A stretch of 64,000 nt of DNA from positions 341,953 to 405,952 of the forward strand of contig MEHQ01002606.1 in assembly GCA_008828725.1 (NCBI GenBank). Direction: 5' to 3'. Source of the DNA: Saccharina japonica. Lineage: Eukaryota; Sar; Phaeophyceae; Laminariales; Laminariaceae. Below, in pieces: positions 32,305 to 44,672 of the stretch. Numbering within the stretch: the stretch's first letter is position 1; each line of letters starts with the position of its first letter. Made by a program: the position numbers and the translations under genes. The notes below the pieces were generated by a model. That model saw only the letters and a list, made by a program, of their open reading frames with translations. It was not told the origin of the DNA and made no database searches.

Positions 32305-35300
32305 TCAAAATACGCCCGGCACAAACATGCTGGGAACCTTTATCTTGTACTTAGCCCAGTCGCTACCGTATTTGGCTGCGCAGGCGTGGTCATCTCTCGA
32401 AGCTCGATGAACCAAAAGTATCCCAAAGTATATGCAGTAAAAATAAGGAACCGGAGAAGCGAACCCTGTAAACATGCACCAGGACAAGCCCATGAGCCAA
32501 TCGCCAGTGTAGTTTATCTTCCGGGCAGCTCCCCACCATCCTGACGTCAGCAGCTTGGATCCTCTCTGCGTCGACATCCATTTCAAATGCGACACAGCTG
32601 GAGCATTCGGGTCCCTCCGGAAGGCATCCTTCTGCCCATTTGCGCCCCTGATTAGTGTGGGCACCGGAATCGAAAACAAATTTAGGTTCTCTAACATTAA
32701 TATTATAGGCAACTGGTGTGATGACGAGAAGCACCCCAGTTGACACTACTGTACGAGTATACACCATAGAAAACTCGTACACGATTTTAGGACCATGTAA
32801 GTATAGTTGCAGTATACGGTAAACCGCTACAGGGCTTGCTTTATAGGATGCTCCCTAGTTCCAGCAGCAATTTAAGAGGCTGACATAAAGGTTGAGTTTG
32901 GATGATGCAACATCGTGCACACGTTGTCGTATCTGGACCCAACCGCAAGCTCACCTAAATATAGTGTACCCCACCAGGCACAAGCAGCTGATGGCGCCAA
33001 CTGCCCAAAGTGGGAGTCCGGGGTCGTTGGTAACCAGGTAGTGAGCTTGGAGGGAGTAGGTCAAGGGCACCCAACACAGGTCCCCGAAAACCAGCATGTA
33101 GCCAAATCCTTCAGTGGTGATGTCCATTGTGGTGAGGATTGCCCGCTCAAAGAACAGCCCATCCCAAACATACAAGCCCTGAAATACGTTCACCATAATC
33201 ATGGGAGCTGACACATATCCTAGAACCTCCCTTTGCTTCGACATCATGCCCAAGTTCATGACAACCCAACCAATTAGCCCAGGACGCAGCTCGCAGAAGA
33301 ACTTCAAATCAAGAGGCCCAACCCGGGGGTTAAGCTCACGTCCGATATAGAAGTCATACACGACGCTTCGCCCAACCGTCCCGGCCGAATCAGCCAGTTT
33401 AGCTCCTTTTCGGTGTGACACAACGTACAGCCCCACGCTTAGAACGAGCGATATCGTAGCAGCCGCAACTGCCAGCTCCGCGTACAGGTCGTACAGAGTA
33501 GACAGGTTGAGGCGAGTGTAGCTAACGCCACCAAACTCCACGCTGCCCAGACCCCTGGAACACGGCGTGAACACACAATTAACAATAGCCCATTAGATTC
33601 ACCTGCCGAAACTGACACAGCTATCGCCAGAGGCCATCCGTTAGCTGATTTACTGGACGTTGTAACGGCGAGGAGCACTCGATACAATCGTTCCGGGCTT
33701 CATTCATAGCATCAACATCAGCCAAACTCCGTCCATTCACCATGTACCCTTGAGTAAAATTCATGGCACTGCTTGCACAACTCCGTAAAAAAGATGGCGT
33801 GATGAGGTTGACTCACACGGCAAAAAGCGACGCCCAAAAGGCCGCATGGCCGCTCATCTTGTACGGTAGGCGGGACCCATCCTCCAGCGCCACTCCTTCG
33901 ACAGCCTGGACCGAACATTGAAATGCAACAGACCCATCCAGCCGAGGAAGAGAGTATTAGATGTTGGGGAGGATGAAAAGTGCAACATGGATCGTTAGCG
34001 GCCATCATCTGCCGCGGACGTGCCTGGTCGTCTCGCTGCACAGGAGTCGGCGTGATTGGTATGTGGTCCAAGAGCGTGTTCGCGCAGGGTAAAATAGCGG
34101 GATGAATGATTCAGCCGTAGGGATCTGCTACGAGTACCTATGAGTAGTGCTCCGTGTTCATCACCCATGATGAGGCTGCGTTGGTACCAACACTGAACAG
34201 TGTTCGTCAGCTCCAAGCAAGGTAGTCAAGACACCCAGACAATCGATGGTTTGATGATTCACGTCGTTTATTATCTTCTCCCACGAGGGTAGGGACAGCA
34301 GGAAGTGATAAGAGTGCGTCATCACATATGCACCCAGTCGTCAAGATCTACATAATCCTCAACACATACAATCCCGAATCGTCATGTAACTGTCAAACTG
34401 AAGAGGCATCACGAACACTCCGTAGACTAGAGGCGGGCACCGTCCTGCACCAACCGGTCACAAAACAACGGGACGAGGTACTAATCGCTTATCGTGGTAG
34501 GCGGCATCACACCACGGTGGGGTAGACATTCCATGAACATTGCCACGGCTCCCATTCGTTCGCCCTCAAGCAATCGGGACATTAGGGGGGTAGTAATATC
34601 GATCATAAATAGTGGAACCAATCGCCGAAATCCAAGAGTGGTTCCAGAAGTTCGAAACGACTACGAGACTCAGTATGGAAAGAACACCACACGAGGCACT
34701 CCCGCTAAGGGCCATTCCTAACGAACGAAAAAAATCACGATTCGTGAGGTTTTTGTCGTGAATCGTGATTGGTTTTGTCATGATTCACGACAAGAACCTC
34801 ACGATTCATGACGCCAATTTTTTTACAATTTCCTTAAAAAAAACAAAATCACGATTCACGACATTTTTCGTGGCTCAAAATACGCCTGATCAAGGCACTA
34901 CGTAACCCACCCGACACCAACGGTATCCGATGGCCGGTATAGGGGCATGTCAGGCCCTGCTTCGTACGCCGGTTGTGGACAGCGAGCGGCTGCCTAAATA
35001 CACTGCTGGGTGCGGGCTAACGAGCACGCTGTGACCTCGAAATCTCGAGGAGGAGGAGACACAGCGTGAAGAAAAAGCAAAAATAATCTGAAAATCTCAT
35101 GGGCCAGGCAGAGCAGACGACATGTCAGCGAGATTGGAACCTCGCGCGGACCTGGCCTGGCCGACGGCGCGTGAGGTTGGAATATCACAGACCATGTCGG
35201 GCCTCTGCCCATGGTTTGAATCACGACCCGGGTCGGGCGCGGTCGGCCCGGCACGGCCTGGCCGTGACCTACCTGCGAGAGTTGGCCCCACCCTCAAATA

Positions 35301-36318
35301 CCGTTGGATTTGAAAATATCGGATTTTTGATAATATGAAATATCACGAAACGTGACGAAAAAGCACCTATTTTCGTTAGGGAAGAAACATCACGATATTT
35401 TGTCATGCCAAAACGTCACGAATCGTGATTTTTTTTTGTTCGTTAGGAACGGCCCTAAGAAAAGCACCTGGAAATACACTACTAAACTTTTTAGTAGAAC
35501 GGTGAGTGTAGGGGAAACGGAACCCCCCACCCTCCCAACGACCTATTGACGCGGAAACGTACAGCGCATTAATAATTGGAGGCGAAGCGATACCTCAGGT
35601 TTCATACAACACATGCAAGCCGTGAACCCGCCGTCGAGGATCGAGGGGAGAATACAAACTATTCCGGAGTGGGGTGCTTCAAAACTGTCGAGAAAAAACA
35701 AGTGGTGATGATGCCTCACCTTTCCTGGCAAAATGCGGTCCAGTAGCACTTGGAATAAAAGCCACTGGACGCAAATTGTAAACGCAGCTGGGGAGAACAA
35801 ATCGCCGAGGCTGGGAGGAAGATGTATCGCTGCGCCGAGAATCGTGTCGAACTGAAACCCTTGCAGACAGTAATCTTTCCTGTGAGGGAAAAAAGACAAC
35901 GGGATCGTAGCACGAAAAGAGACACGATATTGGATGTTTCCTGGGCACCATGCCGTTCTATCGTTTCTACGACATGTATGTGTCGACTGGCTATGTGGCG
36001 GGCAATGTGCTGGACGTATCGATGCATTATTCCTGCCTTGCTCCCCAAGCAACGGATGCAGCAATGCTCCAAAACCATGCCGTGTTGGGCGTATCGATGT
36101 CCGTACGGAACAAAGAACCTATCACCTATCACATCATCATCGTACGTATAAAATACATCGGTAGAGAGCAAAATACAAAAAATTAGTTCTTACCCACAGA
36201 TGAAGCAAAGGCCAAGGACCACAAAGGGGAGAGATGCCGTAATCAGGCCTGCCCCGATAGGTCCACCAAACTCATAGTGTACATCTTTGGCGGCGAGTGC
36301 ACCTGGGCTCCCTTTCAT
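32305..36318 (-). CDS. Delta14-sterol reductase (ERG24/FACKEL family; 5 exons, 438 aa)
   Basis: Exons in transcript order: 36318-36194, 35879-35720, 33905-33817, 33554-32955 and 32647-32305 (stop). Phases match and the exons total 1317 nt. The enzyme is a multi-span ER membrane protein that reduces the C14=C15 double bond with NADPH after C14 demethylation. The N-terminus has VHYEFGGPIGAGL, the family's opening. Exon 3 carries LEDGSRLPYKMSGH. Exon 4 carries signature 1, IGRELNPRVGPLDLKFF..ELRPGLIGW, whose GRELNPR form favours C14 over C7 reductase. Exon 5 carries LLTSGWWG..NYTGDW and signature 2, LLVHRASRDDHACAAKYGSD. The usual RH before NY is RK here (ARKINY). The start at 36318 is the ATG nearest the conserved segment; an in-frame start lies at 36375. 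Intron 2 contains a Harbinger-like element. Confidence 0.95.
34709..35455. mobile_element. PIF/Harbinger-like non-autonomous element, TAA duplication
   Basis: GGGCCATTCCTAACGAAC at the left and its near-complement ending GGCCC at the right are bordered by TAA (34706-34708, 35456-35458). Three-base TWA duplications and GGG/GGC-type ends are typical of PIF/Harbinger. Subterminal TCACGATTCGTGA palindromes recur at both ends. No transposase frame is visible in 747 bp. It lies in intron 2 of the sterol reductase. A degraded relative is at 48740-49100. Confidence 0.82.
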
Positions 36319-36724
36319 TCCTCTAAGCGATTCCACAGGTGAGAGCTCACGCAGCAGGATGCATGCCCTGCGCAAGGTTGAGATTCCAAATTGTGGGTCA
36401 AACCCCGTTGCAGCAACGCCTCATCCAACTATGAACTACTCGTACTACGTAAGACCAGACCACTCTGCTACCTGCGGTAGCCACATTCCCCAACCACACT
36501 TGGGTCTTTCCCCGCTTGCCGCCTTCGAGCGTCCGTACTCCGACGCCGAAGAGCCTGGCAACTGGTTGAGCCTCTCTGGCCGATCGGTGCACAAAAAAAG
36601 AGGCAGCCGTTCATCAAGAGGGGGTCCTCATAATTCAACGAGAATAGAGCCTCTTGCAGGTAGCACCAGAGGGCGAGCTCTCTTCAATCGAAGACCGCGT
36701 ACTGCAAGCTAACCCGCTCCGGTC

Positions 36725-36893
36725 ATGGATCGCGGTAATCGCCATGGATTGGTGCTGCCGCGCTTGACGCTCGAACCTACTAGTGAGGTCACTTCGCTGC
36801 GGGGGCGGAAGTTGAAGCCTGGAACGGCACACCGCAGAGTGAGGTCGCTGTCGCTCGACGAATGTCGAGAAACGAAGCACAAGGATTGCCCCG
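36725..36893 (+). CDS. Possible first exon of an unidentified gene
   Basis: An ATG-initiated frame encodes MDRGNRHGLVLPRLTLEPTS and later HRRVRSLSLDECRETKHKD, reaching a good GTGAGA donor at 36894. Position favours it: it would be head to head with the sterol reductase (about 400 bp) and continue the strand alternation. No domain is recognised and I could not find a convincing second exon, so it may be chance. Confidence 0.25.
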
Positions 36894-37683
36894 GTGAGAC
36901 ACCCCCACCTACACAGAGTAGTAGTGGTAGCTTGACTCTTTGTCAGGTGTGACTGCTTGTGGCCATCGCTGCTTGTTGAACTTAACCTCAGATTCGAGTG
37001 TGGGCGCATCGCGCGTACCTGATGCGTGTAAACGGCAGTGCAAGAGTTTTGGCAACGTGTGACCCCTCTTGCGAGATCTGACCAACCCATGCTGACGAGT
37101 GCAATTTGCAACATTATCAGACACTATTGAAGTTGATCGATACTGGTGCCTGAAACAGGGCCTGACGGGACACAGGACAGGACAGGGCCTCTTTTCAATT
37201 TCCGCCGACGGTGGCTTCATAGGCCCGCAGATGTTCCATTTTGCGCGGCGGCAGTACTCGTAGCGTGCCCCGGCACAATTCGATAGCAAAATACAAGCAG
37301 ATAAGGTACGGTAGACAACTGCGAACCCGCCGCAGCAACATGGTAAAGGGCATTCTGGCAGAACGCGTCGAACTTACAGCTGATTACTTCAATTATATAC
37401 ATACATGCATCATGCAAGGTAAAATACCAGGTCTGCATATACCTCAGGTGCATTTTGAATGTGAGATTCGGGTTAACCCGGGACTCGTACTTATGAAGAG
37501 TATATACGAGTACCCGTATTTGGTTGAAACGAACTGAGCCCACAATCTCCTACTGTGTATAAATACATGTACAAAATTGCAGCTGCTGCTCGGAGAGAGC
37601 TTGACAGCTTTTCTTAGACGTAGATTTTTGCCCTTTTCGCGATAACTGGCGATGACGTCCACCCGGCGACACGCAACTCCCCC

Positions 37684-38960
37684 ATGGTGCTCGCCGACCC
37701 CTGCTCTGCCTACTCTGCCAAGGGCGGTCTCGGCCGTGCCCAACTCATGTCTCACGGGGCTGCGATTTTTCCAGGATTCCATGCCCTTTTTGTCACGTGC
37801 ACATACCATACCAACCAGTACATGCTTTTTTGTTCTACACGCAAACCGCATTATTCAAGATTCCGTTTTTTTATGTACGAGTAGACGACCAACCCGGAAT
37901 TTTATCGTACCGGCTCCTTTTACTGCGGATATACACGTACGTATTATATGTACGAGTACCAGTACCGCTGCAAGCAGTAACAGAGTATCATATACCAGGT
38001 AATTTTTATATTAATAGCAGCTACCCGTACGTAGCCACCGGGCGAACACGAAGAGCATGAAAAAACTCTACTTTGCATTGCAAGGCACGGCAGGCTCGTG
38101 GGGTGCGTTTTAAACTTGATTTTAGTATGTACCTGTTTTTGGCCTCGAACGGACCAGGTGTACCTCTTTTTGGCCGCTGCCCTTAATTTTTAATATGCGA
38201 TGAAATCTGTACAGTATTCATACGTGCGTGGTATTCAGCAGTATGGCAGTGGTCGGTGTGTGCCTGGATATAGTACCGGCCAGGGCNTCGCGTGCGCTCG
38301 CGGGCGTGAACATGCGGGCGGTGGGCGCTGCAGCAACATTTATCAAGAATATGGAGAGCGCACATACAAAACACACACCTTTTTTTTTGTGTACACGCTA
38401 CTGCTGTACATGCATACTCAAAGATTCCCTCATCGTGCTCGCCGACCCCTGCTCTGCCTACTCTGCCAAGGGCGGCCTCGGCCGTGCCCAACTCATGTCT
38501 CACGGGGCTGCGATTTTTCCAGGATTCCATGCCCTTTTTGTCACGTGCACATACCATACCAACCAGTACATGTTTTTTTGTTCTACACGCAAACCGCATT
38601 ATTCAAGATTCCGTTTTTTTATGTAGACGACCGACCCGGAATTTTATCGTACCGGCTCATTTTACTGCGGATATACACGTACGTACGTACTATATGTACG
38701 AGTACCAGTACCGCTGCAAGCAGTAACAAAGTATCATATACCAGGTAAGTTTTTATATGCGATGATATCTGTACCGTATTCATACGTGCGTGGTATTCAG
38801 CAGTATGACAGTGGTCGGTGTGTGCCTGGATATAGTACCGGTCAGGGCCTCGCGTGCGCTCGCGGGCGTGGACATGCGGACGGTGGGCGCTGCAGAGCAA
38901 CGTTTATCAAGAATATGGTGATGGAGAGCGCACATACAAAACATGTACGCTCTTTTTTTT
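37684..38960. repeat. Alternating A-B-A-B segmental tandem repeat
   Basis: Block A (about 37684-38000, again about 38434-38745) contains GCTCGCCGACCCCTGCTCTG and GTCACGTGCACATACCATAC. Block B (about 38201-38425, again about 38760-38960) contains ATTCATACGTGCGTGGTATT and CTGGATATAGTACCGG. The order is A, about 190 bases, B, A, B. A single N is at 38287. No gene is evident. Confidence 0.85.
38150..38195. mobile_element. Remnant terminus of the TTAA-flanked foldback family
   Basis: GTGTACCTCTTTTTGGCC, then GCTGCCCTTAA, resembles the right end of the foldback at 28045-28074, including the TTAA border. The rest of the element is missing. Confidence 0.5.
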
Positions 38961-39012
38961 ACACGCAGCTACTACTGTACATGCATATACCCGTACGTAC
39001 GTACGTACGTAC

Positions 39013-39322
39013 GTATCATAACACCTCAGTACCATAGGGTGATATTTACAAGAAATAAGAAATTCGGAAGCCGTTATATTGAAGCTAGTATAAAACGCAT
39101 CCTCTCCTCTCATGTAAATAAGAAACCTAGCCTCCGTTTGTGAGTGTTTTAAATAATTAGGTGTCATGTACTACTGCTGTACACCCCTTGGCAGTACAGA
39201 GTCGCTTTGTTCGCCCTAAGCTTAGCTACCAATCTACCTCAGTAGGCTACTCCTCGCCGTTACGGGCATTGCGCGTAGCCGGAGGCGGGCGTCAGCCCGC
39301 CGCGGCGAAGCCCCCCTTGTAA
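39013..39322 (+). mobile_element. MITE-like repeat plus GC-rich tag (copy 2)
   Basis: It shares AATAAGAAATTC, a diverged form of the GTGTAGGACGCACCC core, and the downstream CACCCCTTGGCAGTA and GGCGGGCGTCAGCCCGCCG tag with 1028-1340, in the same order. It ends in AGGTGTCATGTAC, like the TIR of the 163-bp MITE. Confidence 0.65.
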
Positions 39323-39482
39323 TCATGTAATATTTACCTGCCGTTGATCCTGAGCTTGAGAGTGAGAGGCACGCTGAAGACCTAGCTTCGATTAATTAGA
39401 AGCCAACTACTACTGACTGCTGATACGACTATGTACAAAAAAGAGTTTTCGGCACATTGGTCGACTATCGACTACACATTTT

Positions 39483-40063
39483 ACAAAGGTATGTTCGGTA
39501 GGGTACGTACCGAACTGTACCGGGGGTATTTTCTCGGTAAATACCGGTACCCGACACTTCGGTAAGTTCGGTATGGCCTCGATACCGGTACCCAACACTT
39601 CGGTAAGTTCGGTATTTTTTCAATGCCGGTACCCGACAGTTCGGTAAATTCGGTATTTTTCCAATACCGGTACCCGACACTTCGGTAAGTTCGGTACGCC
39701 CACCCAAATATACCCCAGGTACCGGTATACCCTCGGCCGCAATACCGGGGGTGCCGGTATTTTTTCGGTACCGGGCTCGATACCCTACCGAACACTTCGG
39801 TAAGTTCGGGACTTTTTCGATACCGGTACCCGACACTTCGGTAAGTTCGGTATTGTTTCGATTCCAGTACCCGACACTTCGTTAAGTTCGGTACTTTTCC
39901 AATGCCGGTACCCGACACTTCGGTAAGTTCGGTACTTTTCCAATACCGGTACCCGACACTTCGGTAAGTTCGGTACGCCTACCCGAACATACCCCGGTTA
40001 CCGGTATACCCTCGACCACAATACCGGCAGTGATCGGTGCGGCCTCGGTACCGGGGAATCGGG
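39483..40063. repeat. GGTACC-rich tandem array 1 (about 41-bp unit)
   Basis: Degenerate units of the form CCGACACTTCGGTAAGTTCG plus GTATTTTTCCAATACCGGTAC repeat more than ten times. The unit contains GGTACCGGTA-type palindromes. Minus-strand frames give repeating Tyr-Arg-Thr-Tyr-type peptides that shift frame between units, so protein coding is unlikely. Confidence 0.9.
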
Positions 40064-40821
40064 TATATATGCAATACGGACACACATTATAACATTATAC
40101 AAGGTACCTGGTATTTATTTGTGGCAGCAGCAGCAGTCTTCTCTACATTCATGTATCCACCTGGTCCTTCGCTCTGGAGTGACACAACGCACTCATATCA
40201 CACCCACCATGAACGGCTGCAGACACAACATACAATCGCGAGAGTACCGAGCGAAAGGATATGATGATATTATCACCAAGTCGCGCCGGTGGGGTTCGAG
40301 GCGCCGCCGAGCGGTGCTATGGCACGCTCTGCGCAGCCTCGTGTAGTGGGAGAAGCTCCGACTGCTCACCTGAGAAAGTGCTCGTATCATGCATCCTATT
40401 ACGGACTTCAACGCGACATCTCGAATCCATCGCTGCTCTAATTGATTCAAACAGTGATGTATCAGCAGCAGCTGCAGCAGCACTATCGCGAGGTGTGCCG
40501 ATGATCTAAACTGTATGCCGAGCTTCGACGTTGGGAGATTGGGGTATAGAACGGGCTTCAAGCGTAGCACTCGATGGCAGTGGCACGCGTGAACTAGTCA
40601 TCAAATATACAGTAGAGCCCACAGCAGAGCGCATTGCCCAAGTTGGAGCTGCTGCTTCTGCCCCTCTGCTGCTGTGTTCTGTTGTTGCTCTTGACGGGGC
40701 TGGTGTGCTGCTAACCGTGCTTCGCGATTGCTACGTGGTTGGGATGGCGGCGGCAGCATTGCCATTTTCTCCGTCATTGGCGCCGCCATCTGTTTGCTGT
40801 TGCTACAAGTACAATTTATTT

Positions 40822-41390
40822 AGGGTATGTTCGGTATAAGGGTAACGTACCGAAGTATACCGGGGGTATTTCCTCGGTAAATACCGGTACCTGACACTCG
40901 GTAAGTTCGGTATTTTTCCAATACCGGCACATTGAAGTCGTCCCAATCCGTACGACACTTCGGTAAGTTCGGTATTTTTCTACTACCGGTACCCGACACT
41001 TCGGTAAGTTCGGTATTTTTCCAATACCGGTACCTGACACTTGGGTAAGTTCGGTACGCTCACCTAAATGTACCCCGGGTACCGGTATACCCTCGTCCAC
41101 AATACCGGGGGTACCGGTATTTTCTCGGTAGTGCTTAATACCCTACCGAACACTTCGGTAAGTTCGGTACCGGGCTCGATACCCTACCGAACACTTCGGT
41201 AAGTTCGGTATTTTTTCAATACCGGTACCGGACACTTCGGTAAGTTCGGTATTTTTTCAATACCGGTACCGGACACTTCGGTAAGTTCGGTACTTTTTCA
41301 ATACCGGTACCCGACACTTCGGTAAGTTCGGTACGCGCAACAAATATACCCCCGGTACCGGTATACCCTACCGAACTTGCCTTTGCACAT
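40822..41390. repeat. GGTACC-rich tandem array 2
   Basis: This is the same unit family as 39483-40063, again opening with TATGTTCGGTA and a TACCGGGGGTATTT block. It closes with CCGGTATACCCTACCGAACT, roughly the inverse of the opening. The two arrays are about 760 bases apart. Confidence 0.9.
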
Positions 41391-41526
41391 TTACATACTA
41401 CCGTACACGAGCTGGGCCAGCCTTAAAACGCGTTTTCTTTTGTGAGGATCTACGAGCGGCACCACTTTGGCAATTAGGCTTCGAAAATTGGAATCACTGA
41501 ACCTGACATTATTGGAGAGTGTTATT

Positions 41527-41528
41527 GC

Positions 41529-41567
<39 letters not shown>

Positions 41568-41570
41568 CTT
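41527..41570. repeat. (TTG)n microsatellite
   Basis: About fourteen uninterrupted TTG units; no gene context. Confidence 0.95.
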
Positions 41571-41689
41571 CACATTAAAAACCGTGCCGGTCTCTCTATC
41601 CAGTACCTCTATCTGTCCGTACTAATCCAACACTTGCCACGGTCGATTCCCGTGGTTGTCACAGATGCAAATAAATGTATAAACATTTT

Positions 41690-42110
41690 TGAAAATGTAC
41701 AAACATTTTTGACCTTTCATAAGAACCGACTCGATTTCGCCGATATATCCGCGATGACCCAAAAGTAACAAAATTAATTATTTTTAATCAGATTTTGACA
41801 GTTAACCCACAACTGCTGTATGCTGTATATACCAGGTATGTATTTATACGTATAAAAGATTACACAGCTAAATAAATCGTCGTTCCCGATCAAGGTGAAA
41901 ATTGGTGTAGACAAAGCTCGAGGCAGAAGGAGACGATCGATGTAAGTTGCATTGCCCAATTCATCACCCATCAAAAGATAACAAAAAAAACGATTCCATA
42001 CTAAAAACAAGTAATAACGAAAACGGCAGTTTACTGCCATGCCCTGCTCAATTTTGCAAACTTCGGACTCGCATTTTAAATTTCAACCTCGTATTTCAAT
42101 CATACTTGTA
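41690..42110 (-). mobile_element. Dispersed element with coding-like fragment LLMGDELGNA (copy 1)
   Basis: On the minus strand a frame (41774-42040) reads LLMGDELGNATYIDRLLL then STPIFTLIGNDDL. The plus-strand copy near 57035-57175 reads LLMGDELGSATTDIDRLL then STPIYTLMGNDEF. Flanking non-coding sequence is also shared (CGAGATCGAGTCGG-type block, GAGCAGGGCATGGCAGTA). This fits a transposon-derived or retained exon fragment; function unknown. Confidence 0.55.
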
Positions 42111-42275
42111 AATGTATTCCAAAACATCCTTTTTATTTTTCGTTTTTTTATTTTTCACGCTACGAGTACGCTTTTTTTTTTCACGGGTTTTTGGATCGGT
42201 CATATCATATTATATGAATACGTCCTGGGGAAAAAAAAGGAAAAAAAAAGGGATGGCATCTCAGACCAAACGTTA

Positions 42276-43030
42276 GGCCGTTTCTTATGGGATTCTTTTA
42301 GAGGTTCATAAATGGACCCCTTTTGACTCGTCTGTTTGTGACTTCATTTTTAAAGTCTCGTCGTAGCCAAGTGTAGTTTCTTGTGGAAGCGTATGACAAA
42401 AAAACATATTTCATTTTTTTCGTATGAGGTGGAGACCATGAAAGACGAGAGACCACACATAAACCAAGTACTGCCAAGTACTCCGGTACCGGTATGATAC
42501 CAGGTACCAGGTATATGATATGTATACAGCAGCAGTGCTGCAACCGTACAATCAAAGCAGGTACCACCCAAATCGTACTCGTTCGAAGAAAAAGTTAGCA
42601 TCGAGCCACCCCTACATCGCCCAGCACGTGCCGCCTCTGCACGCGCAGCTCTTTCGACCCCAAGAGAGCGATGACGGCACCCAGGTGCCAAGCGTGCTCG
42701 GCGAGTCGAGAGCATCGTGTCGGCTCTGTATAGGGACAAAACACAACCCTCTCACAGCAAGATGCTCCACAGCAGTGAGTGGTAGGATACGAGCTGCCCA
42801 GCGAAAGCTCGTTCGTCGACAGCTCCTCAAGACGATCGATGGCTCACATCCACCTCATCGTCCCTCCCCGATGCCGTAGCGAGAGTTCCTGACTGAGGGC
42901 CGGGCGAGTGTGAGCTTGTACGCGACCGCTTCTTCAGTCTATATATACAGCAGCTCTACTGGTGTGCGGGGTAGATGTATAATATACAAGGTTCCCCTCC
43001 GGGACGTGCCTAGGGGGGTGGCGCAAGAAC
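42276..43030 (+). mobile_element. Harbinger-like element, 3'-truncated copy
   Basis: It starts GGCCGTTTCTTATGGGATTC after TTA (42273-42275) and stays similar for over 700 bases to 45929-46640, including GACTCGTCTGTTTGTGACTT and GAGAGTTCCTGACTGAGG. The right inverted end present in the other copy is missing. The 3' border has AAGGTTCCCCTCCGGGACGT. Confidence 0.75.
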
Positions 43031-43339
43031 GAATTGATAACCATACAGAATTCTATATTGTATCCTACGCATGCATATGATATCATAGTACGACGTTATG
43101 AATTATCTAATTATCTGTATATTACCGTACGTGCAGGGACACACATACTATTTTTTAGAACTGCATCAGATGACCTGCGCACTTTTGGGGATACAAATAC
43201 TTGGAAATAATATGGAACCCTTACTATTGACTGCTTCTTTTAAATAGATTTTCCTAACGATTCCGCCAAACATTATATCATGTTTGCCGGTGTGTTTATG
43301 TATGTCTTTGTTGTGTGTAGGGGCACCACAGTTGACTTA

Positions 43340-43600
43340 AGTTGATTCTAGAAGGGGATCGAAATTGACTCGATTTCAGTGTTAGGGTCGAAATTATCTT
43401 GGTTTTATGTGGGGGATCGAACATGACTTTTGGTTTTTTGGTTGGGTTCAAAATTGGCCTGGTTTTGGTGCGGAGGGTCGAAATTGACTTATTTTTTGTG
43501 TCAGGGTCGAAAATGACTGGTTTTAGTTGGGGATAGAATTTAACTTGCTCTTTGTCTGCGGGCCGAAAATGACTTGACCTTGGTATGCGGGGTGAAAAGG
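43340..43600. repeat. Degenerate minisatellite, about 33-36-bp unit
   Basis: At least six units containing GGGTCGAAATTGACTTG and TTTTGGTG run in tandem with substitutions. Confidence 0.8.
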
Positions 43601-44635
43601 TGCACCGTGCATTGTTATCCCCTGACCCACCACTGTTCGAACGACGCCCAAGATGACGAGATTCGAAAGATATCCAGTAGTGTGTAAGTATATGCAGCGC
43701 CTTTCCCAATATCGACTGTGGATCTGCTGCACAGTTAGCAGCAGCAGCACCAGCTGGCAGTGTGTTGTTGGACCTGTGGCAGCATGCATGTACTACGCAA
43801 CAGCAGAGACCCCCAGCATTACGTACGGCGTTCTACTTTGTGTATAGTATATTATTTTTTCCTGGGGTATTCTTCCACTACAGAGCTTTTTGGAGCCTGT
43901 GTCCTGTGACCACGGACTAGCCCTTATAACAACAGATCGTAGGGTCCGATAAAAATGAAATAAATTACAGTATACTGTAAATAGTAGGACGCCACAGCAA
44001 CACAGGGCGGACAAAACTACCGCACGCGCTTGATGCTGTTTCTTGCTCTGCACTACTCGTGTGTGTTGCCTGTTGTGTCCGGGTTACTCACGTACATACT
44101 AATAACGTGAAAAAAAAGGGAAATATGTATGAACGAAAGTCTCGAACTCACGAGACTTCAAACAAAAAACCGAGCATCGCAATCATTTACCATATAAATA
44201 TTACCAAAGAACCAAATTATTTTTTTACTGGCGTGCGTGTGCACAGCAGTGCGCGACCCACCGCACATACACGTGCACAGCAGCAGCGCAGCAGAAGAAG
44301 AGAGGTAGAGATGACCGATGACGGATCATAGCCTCCGATAAATCAACTACTGCTGGAGCCACAGCATCCGACAGGACGCCCGGCCGGACACATTGGTCGA
44401 GGTTTGGGCTCGATCCGAGCTCTGTGGCTCGCGTGGCGGGCGCTCAAGTTTTTTTTCCGCGGGAGTGGATAAGCCGATTTCCCGGGTTTCGCTGCGTGAG
44501 GCCCTGTTTATGTTCAGTCGTGCGTTTTTTGTGCGTTTCTTGCCGAGAGCACGGGGAGCCATTCACGAACAGCAGCAGCACCACAGAGAGCGTGTTACAA
44601 ACAGTACAACCTCAATGTTACAACCCTGCCCGCAG

Positions 44636-44636
44636 C

Positions 44637-44672
<36 letters not shown>
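44636..44672. repeat. (CAG)n microsatellite
   Basis: About a dozen CAG units in an otherwise gene-less stretch. Confidence 0.95.

Noticed and set aside
32951..33211. Plus-strand frames over 32.9-33.2 kb
   Set aside because: They are shadows of the sterol reductase exon on the minus strand.
39465..40085. Repeating Tyr-Arg-Thr-Tyr-type peptide frames on the minus strand
   Set aside because: The 41-bp unit is not a multiple of three and the frame changes between units, so this is a satellite-like array rather than a protein gene.
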